A stretch of DNA of 64,000 nt, from positions 930,001 to 994,000 of the forward strand of contig CAVWEY010000002.1 in the NCBI GenBank assembly GCA_963754135.1, in the 5' to 3' direction. Numbering within the stretch: the first letter of the stretch is position 1; the number at the start of each line of letters is the position of its first letter. Below are positions 34,761 to 45,791 of this stretch, one piece after another. The notes under the pieces are model-generated. The model did no database searches. It was not told the DNA's origin and saw only the letters and a list, made by a program, of their open reading frames with translations. A program made the translations under genes and the position numbers. The stretch is from JAJFUI01 sp963754135 (GTDB taxonomy: Bacteria > Planctomycetota > Planctomycetia > Pirellulales > Thermoguttaceae).

Positions 34761-34792
34761 CGCCCCCCGCGAGCGCAGTCGCGGGGCGTTTT
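34761..34792 (+). terminator. Hairpin with TTTT, plus strand
   Basis: GC-rich stem (CGCCCC..GCGA/TCGCGGGGCG) followed by TTTT. It lies between two minus-strand genes, so its target transcript is unclear. Confidence 0.4.
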
Positions 34793-34845
34793 CCACTCAG
34801 CCCAGCGCACTTCTGAGAACCGGAAAATCCGGAATTGTCAACCCG

Positions 34846-35761
34846 CTACCGGCTGCTCCCCGCCCTCTCCGCCGTTCGGGCCGGCTCGGAGAGAAGCCGT
34901 TCCGAGAAGCGGTTGACGTAGTGGATGCTGCTGGCCTCGCCGCGGAAGCCCACCACGTGCTTGTCGATGTCCATCTGTTGGCCCAGCACGCGGCCCGCGT
35001 CGATGTCGAACCGCACCCGGCCGGCGCTCTCCCGTTGCACGAGTTGCGACTCGACCGCCGGGTCGGTGATGGGAGTGAGCACTTCGGTCGAGACGCGGAT
35101 CGTGGCCACGCCCGTCTTCACGCCCTCGAGCACGAACTGCTGCACCGCCTTGACCTTTTTCACCCCGCCGGCCTCCAAGGGGATGTCGATCTCCTGCGGG
35201 ATCGACCACGTGTGCCCGACGGCGACGGGCTCCTCGGGCAGTGGGATGGTCATCCAGCCGTCGTCTTGGGAAGGAACCATCGCGATCTTCGGATTGGTCT
35301 TGCCTTCTTCCTTGCTGACGGAACGCCGCTGGCGTTTGATGACCTTTCCTTGCCGGTCGATGGTCACGGTGGCCAGCAGGACGCCGACCGACCGAGCGGC
35401 GGTCTCGAAGCCCGGCGGCGGCTTGGCGGCGGTGCGGCTGTCGTAGTGGACTTCCTCGCGGCCGGTCGAGCTTCTGCCGCATGTCGACCCACTCGACGCG
35501 GTGCTCGAAGGTGGCGGTGCCGTCGGGCCGCACGTCGGCCACCCGCCACGCCTTCAGCGACGTGCTCGACGTTTCGGTGGTCTGGGTGTGGCGGGAAACC
35601 GTGGCCCGGACCATCGAGAGGTGTTCCACCTCCCAGCGGATCGTCTCGCCGGGCTGGAACTTGTAGCGGAGGGTATACTTCTGGGTTTCACCGGCAATGG
35701 CGGTCAGAGCAATGGCGGCCAACAGCAGCGCGGCCGCCGTGCCGCAAATCAGGCTTTTCAT
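34846..35761 (-). CDS. Secreted protein of unknown function, one frameshift
   Basis: Signal peptide (MKSLICGTAAALLLAAIALT). N-terminal part: YTLRYKFQPGETIRWEVEHL, HTQTTETSSTSLKAWRVADV, TATFEHRVEWVDMRQKL. After a one-base shift near 35468: REEVHYDSRTAAKPPPGFET, VTIDRQGKVIKRQRRSVSKE, DDGWMTIPLPEEPVAVGHTW. About 300 residues, resembling planctomycete DUF6263-like secreted proteins; that family name is from memory. AAAGGA precedes the ATG. Confidence 0.7.
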
Positions 35762-35794
35762 ACTCGCATCCTTTCGAGCGTATTGTACAGTATT

Positions 35795-35850
35795 GTACTC
35801 GTCACGCCCCGCGTGACGCCCCAATTCCTCACGCGGAGCGTGAGGAGTAC
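35795..35850. repeat. 24-bp inverted repeat
   Basis: Arms 35795-35818 and 35827-35850 match at 21 of 24 bases with an 8-base loop. A single-arm relative is at 7473-7496. It ends 1 base before the nadK stop codon. Confidence 0.8.
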
Positions 35851-35851
35851 A

Positions 35852-36718
35852 CTACGAGTTGAGTTTCAACCGTCCGCCCCAGCCGAGTTTCTCCCGCAGC
35901 GAGCGGTAGTAGGTGTGGCCGGGATTGCCGACCAGCTTGAACCGCGGCTCGGCCCGCTGGACGCGGACGCGGTCGCCCGGCTGCAAGCGGCAGATCATCC
36001 GCCCATCGACCACCACCGAGGTTCCCTCGTTGGGCCGCTCGACGACCATTTCATACACGCAGTCGGCCGAATCCACCACCGGACGGATCGTCAGCGTGTG
36101 CGGGTTCAACGGCAGCACAACAAACGCTTGCAGGTGTTTCCGCAGGATCGGCCCGCCCGCCGAAAGGCAATGGGCGGTCGAGCCGACCGGCGTGCCGACC
36201 ATCAAACCGTCGCAACTATACGTGGTGACCAAATCCGAGTCAACGTAAAGATCGACGTCGATCAGGGCGAAGGGCGTGCCGGCGTGGATCACGGTCTCGT
36301 TCAGCCCAAGCTGCCGGCCGCGGATTTCCTCGCCCCGGCGGATCGTACACTCGAACATCAGGTGCTCGGCGACGGTCAGCCGTCCGGCGGCGAAGTCCCG
36401 CAATAGCTCCGGCAGATCGGCGGGGGACATGTTAGCGAGAAACCCCAGTTTACCCAGGTTGACGGCCATGACGGGCACCTGTCGCGTGCCCATCTGATGC
36501 GCCGCCCGCAGGATCGAGCCGTCGCCACCCAGTACGATGGCCAGGTCGGCCTCGGCTTGGGAGAGGTCCTCCGCGCCGGTGAAGTCGGTGCGGACGATGC
36601 GTGCGTGTTGCTCGATCAGCGGACGCAGCCGTTCGGCCTCGCGGAGCACTTCCGGCCGCCCGCCGGCGCCGAGCAGGAAGGCACGTGGGAGTCCGTCGGA
36701 GGCTTTTTTGGTGGTCAT
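35852..36718 (-). CDS. nadK: NAD kinase
   Basis: 288 residues. Phosphorylates NAD to NADP in the cytoplasm. Motifs: LAIVLGGDGSILRAAHQMG (GGDGS), GLMVGTPVGSTAHCLSAGGP and LGLNETVIHAG (NE). Length is normal for the family. It follows dxs in the same direction with a palindrome between them; both genes appear intact. Confidence 0.95.
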   Translation of the reverse strand: MTTKKASDGLPRAFLLGAGGRPEVLREAERLRPLIEQHARIVRTDFTGAEDLSQAEADLAIVLGGDGSILRAAHQMGTRQVPVMAVNLGKLGFLANMSPADLPELLRDFAAGRLTVAEHLMFECTIRRGEEIRGRQLGLNETVIHAGTPFALIDVDLYVDSDLVTTYSCDGLMVGTPVGSTAHCLSAGGPILRKHLQAFVVLPLNPHTLTIRPVVDSADCVYEMVVERPNEGTSVVVDGRMICRLQPGDRVRVQRAEPRFKLVGNPGHTYYRSLREKLGWGGRLKLNS

Positions 36719-36740
36719 TGGTTGTAATCTCTGCTCGGGA

Positions 36741-36817
36741 TTGTAGGAGGCGACTCCAGTCGCCGATTGCGTGGCGATCGTGACTCCATCATCGGCGACT
36801 GGAGTCGCCTCCTACAA
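36741..36817. repeat. Perfect 27-bp inverted repeat overlapping the dxs stop
   Basis: Arms 36741-36767 and 36791-36817, perfectly complementary. The right arm supplies the TAG stop of dxs. Related shorter copies are at 8259-8278 and near 59200. Confidence 0.9.
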
Positions 36818-38796
36818 AGTGGCTGCTCTTGCGGTTTCGCAGCGGCGGCCAGTCCGTTGGTGGCACGCCCGCGTGATCCCGGCGGCGTCCAGCCCCAAGT
36901 CGGCCAGGAGTTCGTTGCGGGTGCCGTGCTCGATGAATTGATCGGGGATGCCGAGACGGCGGACGTGGCCGGCATCCAGTCCGGCCTCGGCGGCGGCCTC
37001 CAAGACCGCGCTGCCGAACCCGCCCATCAACACGCCCTCCTCGACGGTGACCACCAGCGGACATTCCCGCACGGCCCGGAGGATCGTCGCCGTGTCCAGC
37101 GGCTTGACGAAACGGGCGTTGATCAGGCCGAAATCAAGCCCGTCTGCCGCCAGCCGGTCGGCGGCCGCGACGCACGCCGCCAGCAGCGTGCCGCAGGCAA
37201 TGAACATTCCGTCGGCGCCCCAGTGCAGCACTTCGGCCCTGCCCAATTGTATGGTTTGCATCCCACCCTGGCCCCAGTCAGCCGAGTTGGACCGGTCCGA
37301 CCGGTCTGACCTGTCGGTGGCGGCGCTGGCGGCCGGCCGGTCGACCGCCTCGGCGGCGGTCTTGGGATAGCGGATGGCCACCGGGCCGTCATGGTGCAAG
37401 GCCCACTGGACCATCCCCGCCACGTCCAGGGCATCGCCGGGGGCCATCACCACCAGGTTCGGCAGCGGCCGCAAATAGGCCAGATCGAACACGCCGTGGT
37501 GCGTCGGTCCGTCAGGGCCGACCAGACCGGCACGGTCCAGCAGCAGCACGACCGGCAGATTCTGCAACGAAACCTCCTGGAACAACTGGTCGTAGCTCCG
37601 CTGGAGGAAGGTGCTGTAGATGTCGACAACCGGGCGGAGTCCGGCCTTGGCCAGCCCCGCGGCGAAGGCCACCGCGTGCGATTCGCAGATGCCCACGTCG
37701 AAGAACCGCTCGGGAAACTCCTCGCGAACCGGTTCGAGCATGGTGCCTTGGCACATGGCGGCGGTGATGGCCAGGACCCTCGGGTCGGCCCGCATCTCGG
37801 CCAACACGGCGTCGCGGACCAACTGGGTGTAGGAGGGCCGGCCGGCGGACCGCTTCACGGGCACGACCGAGCCGTTCTCGCGCTGGAAGGGGGCCGGGGC
37901 GTGGAAGGTGGTGGGGTCTTCGGCGGCGGGCGGAAAGCCGTGCCCCTTCTCCGTCACCACGTGCAGCAACACCGGTCCCTCGACCTGCCGGACCATGCCC
38001 AGATACTTCTGCAACTGGCGGATGTTGTGGCCGTCGACCGGCCCGATATAGCGGAAGCCCAGGTCCTCGAAGAACATCCCGCCCAGCAGGCCGGCCTTCA
38101 GGGCGTCCTTCACCTGAGTAATGAACCGCTCGACCGGATCGCCGATCACCGGCACGCGGTTGAGCAGTTTCTGGACTTCGAGTTTCAGTCCGGTGTAGAA
38201 GTGGGCCATGCGAAGCCGGTCGAGCGTAACGGCCAGTCCGCCCACCCGCGGACAAATCGACATCTTGTTGTCGTTGAGGATGACGATCAGGCTCTTCTTC
38301 AGTCCGCCGGCGTTGTTCATGGCCTCGAACAGCGGGCCGGAGGGGAAGGCGCCGTCGCCGACCACGGCCACCACGCGGCGGTTCTCCTCGGGCCGCAGCA
38401 AATCGTCGCCGCACTTCAATCCCAGGGCCGTGCCCACGCTCGTGCCGGCGTGGCCGGTCATAAACAGGTCGAAATCGCTCTCGGCCGGATTGGGATAGCC
38501 CATCAGCCCCCCTTTCGCCCGCATCGTCTGAAACTCGTCGTAGCGGCCGGTGACCATCTTGTGGGCGTAGACCTGGTGGCCGGTGTCCCAGATCAGGCGG
38601 TCGCGGCTGAAGTCGAAGGTGGTGTGCAGGGCCAGGGTCAGCTCGACCACGCCCAGGTTCGAGGCGAAATGGGCGGTTCGCGTCGAGGCCAGCCGGCACA
38701 GCGCCTCCCGCATCTCGCCGGCCAACTGCGTAAGCTCCGCTTGCGAGAGCCGCTTGAGGTCCGCCGGCGAATGGATGGTCGAGAGCAGTTTGTCCA

Positions 38797-38797
<1 letters not shown>
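36812..38797 (-). CDS. dxs: 1-deoxy-D-xylulose-5-phosphate synthase
   Basis: 661 residues, intact. Condenses pyruvate and glyceraldehyde-3-phosphate with thiamine diphosphate, first step of the MEP pathway. Visible: WDTGHQVYAHKMVTGR, VVAVVGDGAFPSGPLFEAMN (GDG...N cofactor motif), DVGICESHAVAFAAGLAKAG with the catalytic Glu, and the C-terminal transketolase domain. An in-frame acidic/basic insert (ATDRSDRSDRSNSADWGQG), encoded by a short repeat at 37286-37316, interrupts the usual link before QLGRAEVL. The ATG at 38797 overlaps the ispA stop (TGATG). Confidence 0.95.
37286..37316. repeat. Intragenic GACCGGTC-type repeat
   Basis: Four near-copies of an 8-9 base word (GACCGGTCC, GACCGGTCT, GACCTGTC) encode SDRSDRSD inside DXS. 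Confidence 0.6.
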
Positions 38798-39756
<959 letters not shown>

Positions 39757-39826
39757 GCTCCCAACAGTTTACGCCCCCCGCTATGTCTAGTCCATAGCGA
39801 CATCTCCGACGATGGATCGTAGGATG

Positions 39827-39891
39827 GTAGGTTATGCTTCAGCATAACGGATCGCCAATCCATTGCAGTGTTATGCTGAAGCATAACCTAC
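39827..39891. repeat. Perfect 22-bp inverted repeat overlapping the xseB stop
   Basis: Arms 39827-39848 and 39870-39891, each with the nested palindrome GTTATGCTTCAGCATAAC or close to it. The right arm provides the TAG stop of xseB. Confidence 0.9.
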
Positions 39892-40235
39892 AGCCCCTCG
39901 GCGTCCCCACTGGTGGGTGGCTTCTTGGTCGAGCCTCGCCGCCCGCGGCGATTGCCAGGCTCGCCCTGGTCGATCGTGGCCATATCCTCCAGCGGCTCGG
40001 TGATGGGGTTGCCCTCGGCGTCGATGCCGCTGAGGAGTTCGATCCGCCGCTCCGCCCGCTGAAGCAGTTCATAGGACTGCCGCAGCAGCTTGACCCCTTC
40101 CTCGTACCGCTCCAACGCCTCGTTGAGCCCGACGTTTCCCTCTTCCAGCGAGTGGACAATCTCTTCCAGCCGCTTCAGGGCGCCCTCGAAACCGGGCTGG
40201 TCCGGCGTCGGATCGTGAGTTGGTTTGTCGGCCAT
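39888..40235 (-). CDS. xseB: Exonuclease VII small subunit, with C-terminal extension
   Basis: 115 residues; the core FEGALKRLEEIVHSLEEGNV, GLNEALERYEEGVKLLRQSY is the whole XseB domain (about 60-80 residues in most bacteria). The tail (EPLEDMATIDQGEPG, then NRRGRRGSTKK) is extra, charged and probably disordered. It pairs with XseA to degrade single-stranded DNA; xseA is not in the window. First of the xseB-ispA-dxs cluster. Confidence 0.9.
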   Translation of the reverse strand: MADKPTHDPTPDQPGFEGALKRLEEIVHSLEEGNVGLNEALERYEEGVKLLRQSYELLQRAERRIELLSGIDAEGNPITEPLEDMATIDQGEPGNRRGRRGSTKKPPTSGDAEGL

Positions 40236-40280
40236 GCCCAGAGATTACCCCACGGTGCCCGAGCCGGCAAGTAGCCGTCG

Positions 40281-41627
40281 CTATTGATCCACCCGGCGAT
40301 AGACGCCGAAGTTCTGCTCGGCGAGTGTCTTCAGGAACGTGTCCAGCGGCCCGCCGGGCTGCCCGGGGGCAATGCCGATCGTGTAGATGGACAGCCGGCG
40401 GGTGCGGTTAGCTTGAGTGACGGCGGCTATGATCGGCGCGGGCAGGGGAATCGTGCCCGCGTTCGGCTCTCCGTCCGAAAGGAAATAGATCGCCTCGGCG
40501 TCGAAGTGGAAGGCCGCCTCCAGGGCGTCGTAGGCCGCCGTCTCGCCGCCGGGGCGGAGTCCGTAAACGAAGCGGTCTGCGGCCCGTTGGGTTTCGAGAG
40601 TCGCGGCCACGAGCTTCTTCCGCCAGACCGTGGTTTGATTGCTGAAGGCAACCACGTTGAAGGCCGACTCGCCCGGCAGGCCGTCGATCGCCTGCATCAA
40701 TTCGCGTTTCGCAACCGCCAGCCGCGGGCCGGCCATGCTCCCCGAGACGTCGATCACAAAAACCATTCGCCGTGCCTGAATCGCCAATCCGTAAAAGGAC
40801 GGCACGCCCGGCGAAGCCTTGGCGGCGGGCGATCCGGCCTCCAGCCGCGGGAACTCAAAGTGCTCCTTATGCGTCTCCCACCAATGTTGCCAGTCCTTGG
40901 TGTCCGTGCCGTGCCATTGGCCGGAGAGGGCGGCCGGATGCCGGAGCGCATCGCCGCGGACCTCTCCGTCCAGCTTGGGCAGCAGCGCAATGAGGGCCTC
41001 GACAGCCTCCGGCAAGCGGACGGCTACCATTGCCTGGACCACGGCCCGGCGACAGGCGAACGTCTCCGAGAAGCACTTCAGCTTGGTCATCTTCCGCAGC
41101 GAGGCGAGCGATTGCCGGTCGCCCATCGCGCCCAACTCGTCGGCCGCGGCCAGCACCGTGGCGAGGCCCTCCGGCGAGCCGGGCACGATCACGTCCAGCA
41201 ATTTGCCGAGGCCCTGCTGCACCTCCGGCACTTGGGAGTCTAGGAGGATGGCCACCAAGGGAACGGCGCAAGACGGGCCTTTGCCCCCCTTCGCCCGTGT
41301 CGCCTTGTTGAGCGCCTTCAAGAGAAAAGGGGCGACCTGCGGGTCATCCTTCCATGCCAAGAGGGTCTTGTACGCGGCGCGGCGGACTTCCGGCGCGGAG
41401 TCGACCAACCCCAGAGGCACGATCACCCGCGCGGCGTCCACGCCGGACAAGTCCCGCAACCGCTCGATTCCCTCGACCCGCTGGGCGACGATCGGGCTGC
41501 GGATCTGCCGCTGCGCGATGCGGAGTTCCGACGCCTCGCCCCGGTTGCCGTCGGCGGCCGCCGCAGCGGCCGGCCCGCCGCCGCAGACGAGCATCATCGC
41601 CAGAAAGACAAGCTGCGAGTGCCGCAT
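40281..41627 (-). CDS. Secreted HEAT-repeat / von Willebrand A domain protein
   Basis: 448 residues from the ATG at 41627 (GGAGGG upstream). Signal peptide, HEAT-like repeats (GIERLRDLSGVDAARVIVPL, APEVRRAAYKTLLAWKDDPQ) and a VWA domain with a MIDAS motif (RRMVFVIDVSGSMAGPRLAV, DxSxS) and IYFLSDGEPNAG. Probably binds partner proteins in the periplasm in a metal-dependent way. No operon partner; guaA follows upstream in the same direction. Confidence 0.83.
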   Translation of the reverse strand: MRHSQLVFLAMMLVCGGGPAAAAAADGNRGEASELRIAQRQIRSPIVAQRVEGIERLRDLSGVDAARVIVPLGLVDSAPEVRRAAYKTLLAWKDDPQVAPFLLKALNKATRAKGGKGPSCAVPLVAILLDSQVPEVQQGLGKLLDVIVPGSPEGLATVLAAADELGAMGDRQSLASLRKMTKLKCFSETFACRRAVVQAMVAVRLPEAVEALIALLPKLDGEVRGDALRHPAALSGQWHGTDTKDWQHWWETHKEHFEFPRLEAGSPAAKASPGVPSFYGLAIQARRMVFVIDVSGSMAGPRLAVAKRELMQAIDGLPGESAFNVVAFSNQTTVWRKKLVAATLETQRAADRFVYGLRPGGETAAYDALEAAFHFDAEAIYFLSDGEPNAGTIPLPAPIIAAVTQANRTRRLSIYTIGIAPGQPGGPLDTFLKTLAEQNFGVYRRVDQ

Positions 41628-41642
41628 GGCTGTCCCTCCCAA

Positions 41643-43199
41643 TCATTCCCACTCGATCGTCGCCGGCGGCTTGCTGCTGATGTCGTACACCACGCGATTG
41701 ACGCCTTTGACCTCGTTGATGATGCGGGTCGAGATGCGGGCCAGCAGTTCGTAGGGCAGGTGGCTCCAATCGGCGGTCATGAAGTCCTCGGTGTCGATCG
41801 AGCGGACGGCCACGACGTCGGCGTAGGTGCGGGCGTCGCCCATCACGCCCACCGATCTGCACCGGCAGCAGCACGGCGAAGGCCTGGGCGGTCTTGCGGT
41901 ACAGCCCGGCCCGCTTGATCTCGTCCACCACGATGGCGTCGGCCTCGCGGAGCACGTCGAGCCGCTCTTGGGTCACCTCGCCCACGCAGCGGACGGCCAG
42001 GCCGGGCCCGGGGAACGGGATGCCGCCAGACGATGTCTTCCGGCAGGCCCAACTGCCCTGCCCAACGCGCGGACCTCGTCCTTGAACAGGTCGCGGAGCG
42101 GCTCGATCAGCTCGAAGGCCAAGTCCTCGGGCAGTCCGCCCACGTTGTGGTGCAGCTTGATCGTGGCGGCCGGGCCGTCGCGGGCGCCGCCGCTCTCGAT
42201 CACGTCGGGATAGAGCGTGCCCTGGGCGAGGAAGCGGGCGCCTTCGATCTTCGCCGCCTCGGCGGCGAAGCACTCGATGAAGGCGTGGCCGATCCGCCGC
42301 CGCTTCTCTTGCGGATCGACCGCCCCGGCCAGCGCCGCCAGGAACTTCTCTTCCGCCTTGACCACGTGCAGGTCGGTCTTGAAGTGACTCGTGAACTCGG
42401 CAATCACCGACTCTTCCTCGTCCTTGCGCAGCAGGCCGTTATCGACCAGGATGCAGGAAAGCTGCGGGCCGATGGCCTGGGCCAACAGGGCGGCGACCAC
42501 GGACGAATCGACGCCGCCGCGACAGCCCGCAGATCACCCGGCCGTCGCCCACGCGGCGGCGGAGCGCCGCGACCGTTTCGCGGGCGAAATCGCCCAGCTT
42601 GCCACGTCCCCGTGCAGCCGCAGACCGTCTGGAGGAAGTTGCCCAGGATCTTCGCGCCCTCGGGCGTGTGGGTGACCTCGGGGTGGAACTGCAAGCCGTA
42701 GATCGGCAGCTGGCGGTGTTTCACCGCCGCCACCGGGCAGGTGTCCGTGGCCGCCAGCGGCTGGAAATCGGCCGAAGCTGCCGACACCTGGTCGCCGTGG
42801 CTCATCCAGACGTCGATCTGCCGGGGAACGCCGGCGAACAGCTCGTCCGGCTCGACGACGCGGCAACTGGCCCGGCCGTACTCGCGGGCGGCGTGCCCCT
42901 CGACCTGCCCGCCGAGGGCCTGGCAGGCCAGGTGCAGCCCGTAGCAGATGCCCAGCACGGGCACGCCGAGGCGGAAGATTTCCGGGTCGCACTTGCGGCG
43001 CCCCCGGCTCGTAGACGCTGGCCGGCCCGCCGGAGAGGATGATCCCCTTCGGGGCCAGCTCGCGGATCCGCTGGGCCGTGATGTTGTGCCGGACGATCTC
43101 GCAGTAGACGTGCTGCTGGCGGACTCGCCGGGCGATCAGTTGCGCGTACTGCGAGCCGAAATCCAGCACCAGGACCTTTTCGTCGGCAACCCGCTTCAT
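41643..43199 (-). CDS. guaA: GMP synthase (glutamine-hydrolysing), multiple frameshifts
   Basis: All domains are present in order but in several frames. Amidotransferase: KVLVLDFGSQYAQLIARRVR, LGICYGLHLACQALGG with the nucleophilic Cys, LQFHPEVTHT. ATP pyrophosphatase: SGGVDSSVVAALLAQ, LVDNGLLRKDE, LAQGTLYPDVIES. Dimerisation domain: FPGPGLAVRCVGEVTQ, ending SSKPPATIEWE. Shifts lie near 43000, 42600, 42530, 42060, 42020 and 41855. Makes GMP from XMP. Such dense breaks in an essential single-copy enzyme point to sequence error. Confidence 0.9.
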
Positions 43200-43356
43200 C
43201 GCCCACCCTCTGGGGGAAACCCCGGATTATAGACGCCGCCGGGCGGCACGTTCGGAGCCCTAGCCAGGGGTGCTTGCCGATGCTAACTGTATGCTCAATC
43301 GGTCTGCGTCCATTGTCACATCCCCTTCGTAGGCAGACTGGATATGATTCAAACAC

Positions 43357-44219
43357 ATGCTGATCCTGCTGACCAACGACGACGGAATTTACGCCCCCGG
43401 GCTGGCGGCCTTCGAACAGGAGTTGCGCGACTTGGGCGAGGTCGTGGTGGTCGCGCCCGGCCACCGAGCAGAGCGGCGTGGGCCATTCGATCACCTACCT
43501 GACGCCGCTGATCGTCAAGGAGGTTTTCGCAACGAGGCCGCCACGGGCGACCCGCTGGGGTTGGGCCGTCGAAGGCAGCCCCGCCGATTGCGTGAAACTC
43601 GGCATCCAGCAGTTCTGCCCCCGCCGCCGGACCTGGTGGTCAGCGGCATCAACAGCGGGCTGAACGCCGGGATCAACGTGCTCTACTCGGGCACGGTGGC
43701 GGCGGCCATCGAAGGGGCCTTTTTCGGCATCACCAGCGTGGCCGTCTCGCTGGAGTTCGACGAGCACGCCCGCTTCGACAAGGCCGCCCGGCTGGCCCGC
43801 CAGATCATCCGCAGAGTCCTGGACCAAAAAGGCCCCGAGCCGCAGCTCTACAACTTGAACATCCCCACGGCCGCGCTGGGCGGCACGCCGGAAGTCTGCG
43901 TCGTGCCGATGAACGTCACCCGCTACGGCGACCGCTTCGAGAAGCGGACCGATCCCTGGGGCCGCGACTACTACTGGCTGACCGGCGGCCCGCCCGGGCC
44001 GCCGCCCGGACAGGAAACCGACCTCTCCGGCCCTGGCCAAGGGAAAAGTGACGATCACGCCGCTCGATTACAACTTGACCCGGCAGGCGGTGCTGGCCGA
44101 GATGGAGCAATGGCAGTTCCAACTGCCGGGGGCGGCTGCCGAGCCGTCGGCCGGCCCCTCCAAGACGTTCACCCCGGACGTGCGGATCGTACACAAGAAG
44201 AAGAAAGGAGGGTGCGCGA
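43357..44219 (+). CDS. surE: 5'/3'-nucleotidase SurE, several frameshifts
   Basis: MLILLTNDDGIYAPGLAAFE has the metal-binding DD; then VVVVAPG, SGVGHSITYLTPLIV, VSGINSGLNAGINVLYSGTV and AAAIEGAFFGITSVAVS are family blocks, spread over three frames (shifts near 43460, 43620 and 44035). The last part, ITPLDYNLTRQAVLAEMEQW, runs without a stop into the lipoprotein start, so the true SurE end is not visible. Dephosphorylates nucleoside monophosphates in the cytoplasm. Confidence 0.87.
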
Positions 44220-44667
44220 TGAACCGGTTCCTGCTGTTTGGATTGACCGTTGCCGTGCTCGTCGGTTGCAGTGCTCAAGAGTCGGCTCGGCCAGCGGCGC
44301 CGCCGCAGCCGGTGGCCAAGGCTCCGCCGCCTCCTCCTCCGCCGCCGCCTCCGTCGCTGGAAAAACCGCCCGAGCCCGCCCGCGAGAAAGCCGCGGTGGG
44401 CGTGGGCGAAAAGGGCCGCGGCTATCGCGAAATCTACCCCGCGGCCACCTATTGGGCCATCGGCGAGAAGATCACTTTCGAGATCCTCATTCCCAAGGCG
44501 ATGCAGCTTTTCAAGGCCACCGAAGGCCGGGCCCGAAGGACCACGAGGAGTTCATGCAGCGGATCATCAAGGAGAACATGATCAAACTGCCCGACTTGCC
44601 CCCCGGCGACCGCTACGTGTACGATCCGAAGCGGGAGGAGTTGATGGTCGAACACACCGGGCCGTAA
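44220..44667 (+). CDS. Small proline-rich lipoprotein, one frameshift
   Basis: ATG with strong AAAGGAGGG; signal with lipobox (LFGLTVAVLVGC), a Pro-rich linker (KAPPPPPPPPPPS), then GYREIYPAATYWAIGEKITF and, after a one-base shift near 44535, KDHEEFMQRIIKENMIKLPD with DRYVYDPKREELMVEHTGP. About 150 residues. Probably anchored to a membrane, function unknown; conserved after surE in this layout as far as can be judged from one genome. Confidence 0.7.
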
Positions 44668-44673
44668 CAGAAA

Positions 44674-45738
44674 CTAGTTTGGATGCAGGTCGATAGGCTC
44701 GCCGTCCGCCATGCTGCCCAGCAGTGCGAAGACGTTGGGATCGATCGACGTGGAAAGGAATTCGACCGAGCCGTCGGCCAGGCCGAAGTTGACGCCGCCG
44801 GGATGGTCGCTGCCCGGCGAGCCGAAGAAACCATTGTTCATCAGCGAGCCGGCGGCCGGCGGGGCCACGTTGAGAAGCGTTGTGCCGCTTCGGGCGAACA
44901 TCGCGCCGGTGGTGAAGAGCGTGGCCGGGCCGCCGATCGCCCAGCCGTCCTTGCTGGCGGGCGTCAAGTCGGTGATCCGCTGAAGCTCGCCGGTCATGAT
45001 CGTGTTCGAGAGGCCGTCGCGGATTTCGCCGAAGGTTGTGCCCCGCCGGCCATAACCCTCCTTTTGGCCCACCCGCCCGAAGATGCCCCAACGAGCCTTC
45101 TCGGTGTCGTCCGCCTTCTGGCCGCGGTCAATCGGGCAGGAAGTCCGGCTGGTAGTGCATCGAGGCGTCGCAGAGGTTGTAGCCGGTCTGAAGGGTGAAG
45201 GCCGCGTGGCGACCGGCACAGCCCCCATAGTCGGTCCCGCCGCCGGTCCAGGCGGAGGAAAGCATCATCGCCTTGTCGCCTGGCCGAACCCCGCTCCGCC
45301 GGGCCGGACAATAGAACTCCTTGACGTCCGCGTTTGCGAGCGCGTAGTTGCTGTAAGTCCCGAACGGCGTGCTGCTGGAAATGCCCTCGCCATAGTGCCA
45401 GTTCTTTCCCAAGGTGTTGTTCTCGATGAACGGCAGAATGTCCAGCAGGAAGCCGGTGCCCTGTGGCCCCGAGCCGGCCTGGGCTGCCTCGGCCAAGACG
45501 TCGTATTGATTGGAGGGCTGAATCGGATCGCTGGTGCAGATTGTCCCCGACGGAAGGACCTTGTTCGCCGAGCCGAAGTTGTGAATGGCCAGACCAATCT
45601 GCTTGAGATTGTTCACACAACTGGCCCGCCGCAACCTTTCGCGGGCGGCCTGGATGGCCGGCAGCCCCAGGGCTAAGAACGGGCAAGAATGGCGAGCACC
45701 GCGGCCAATTCGATCCAGGTATAGCCGCGCCGGTTCAT
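44674..45738 (-). CDS. DUF1559 pilin-like secreted protein, two frameshifts
   Basis: Starts MNRRGYTWIELAAVLAILA, then after a shift near 45690 PFLALGLPAIQAARERLRRA, SCVNNLKQIGLAIHNFGSAN, and after a shift near 45130 GEIRDGLSNTIMTGELQRIT, GVNFGLADGSVEFLSTSIDP. Same family as 161-1307 and 60635-61678, but more diverged at the leader (YTWIEL instead of FTLVEL). GGAGG precedes the ATG. Confidence 0.83.
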
Positions 45739-45791
45739 GGCTCGCCTCCGCGCCTTTCGCCCCAAAGCACGCCTTGACCGCTGTCATTCTG

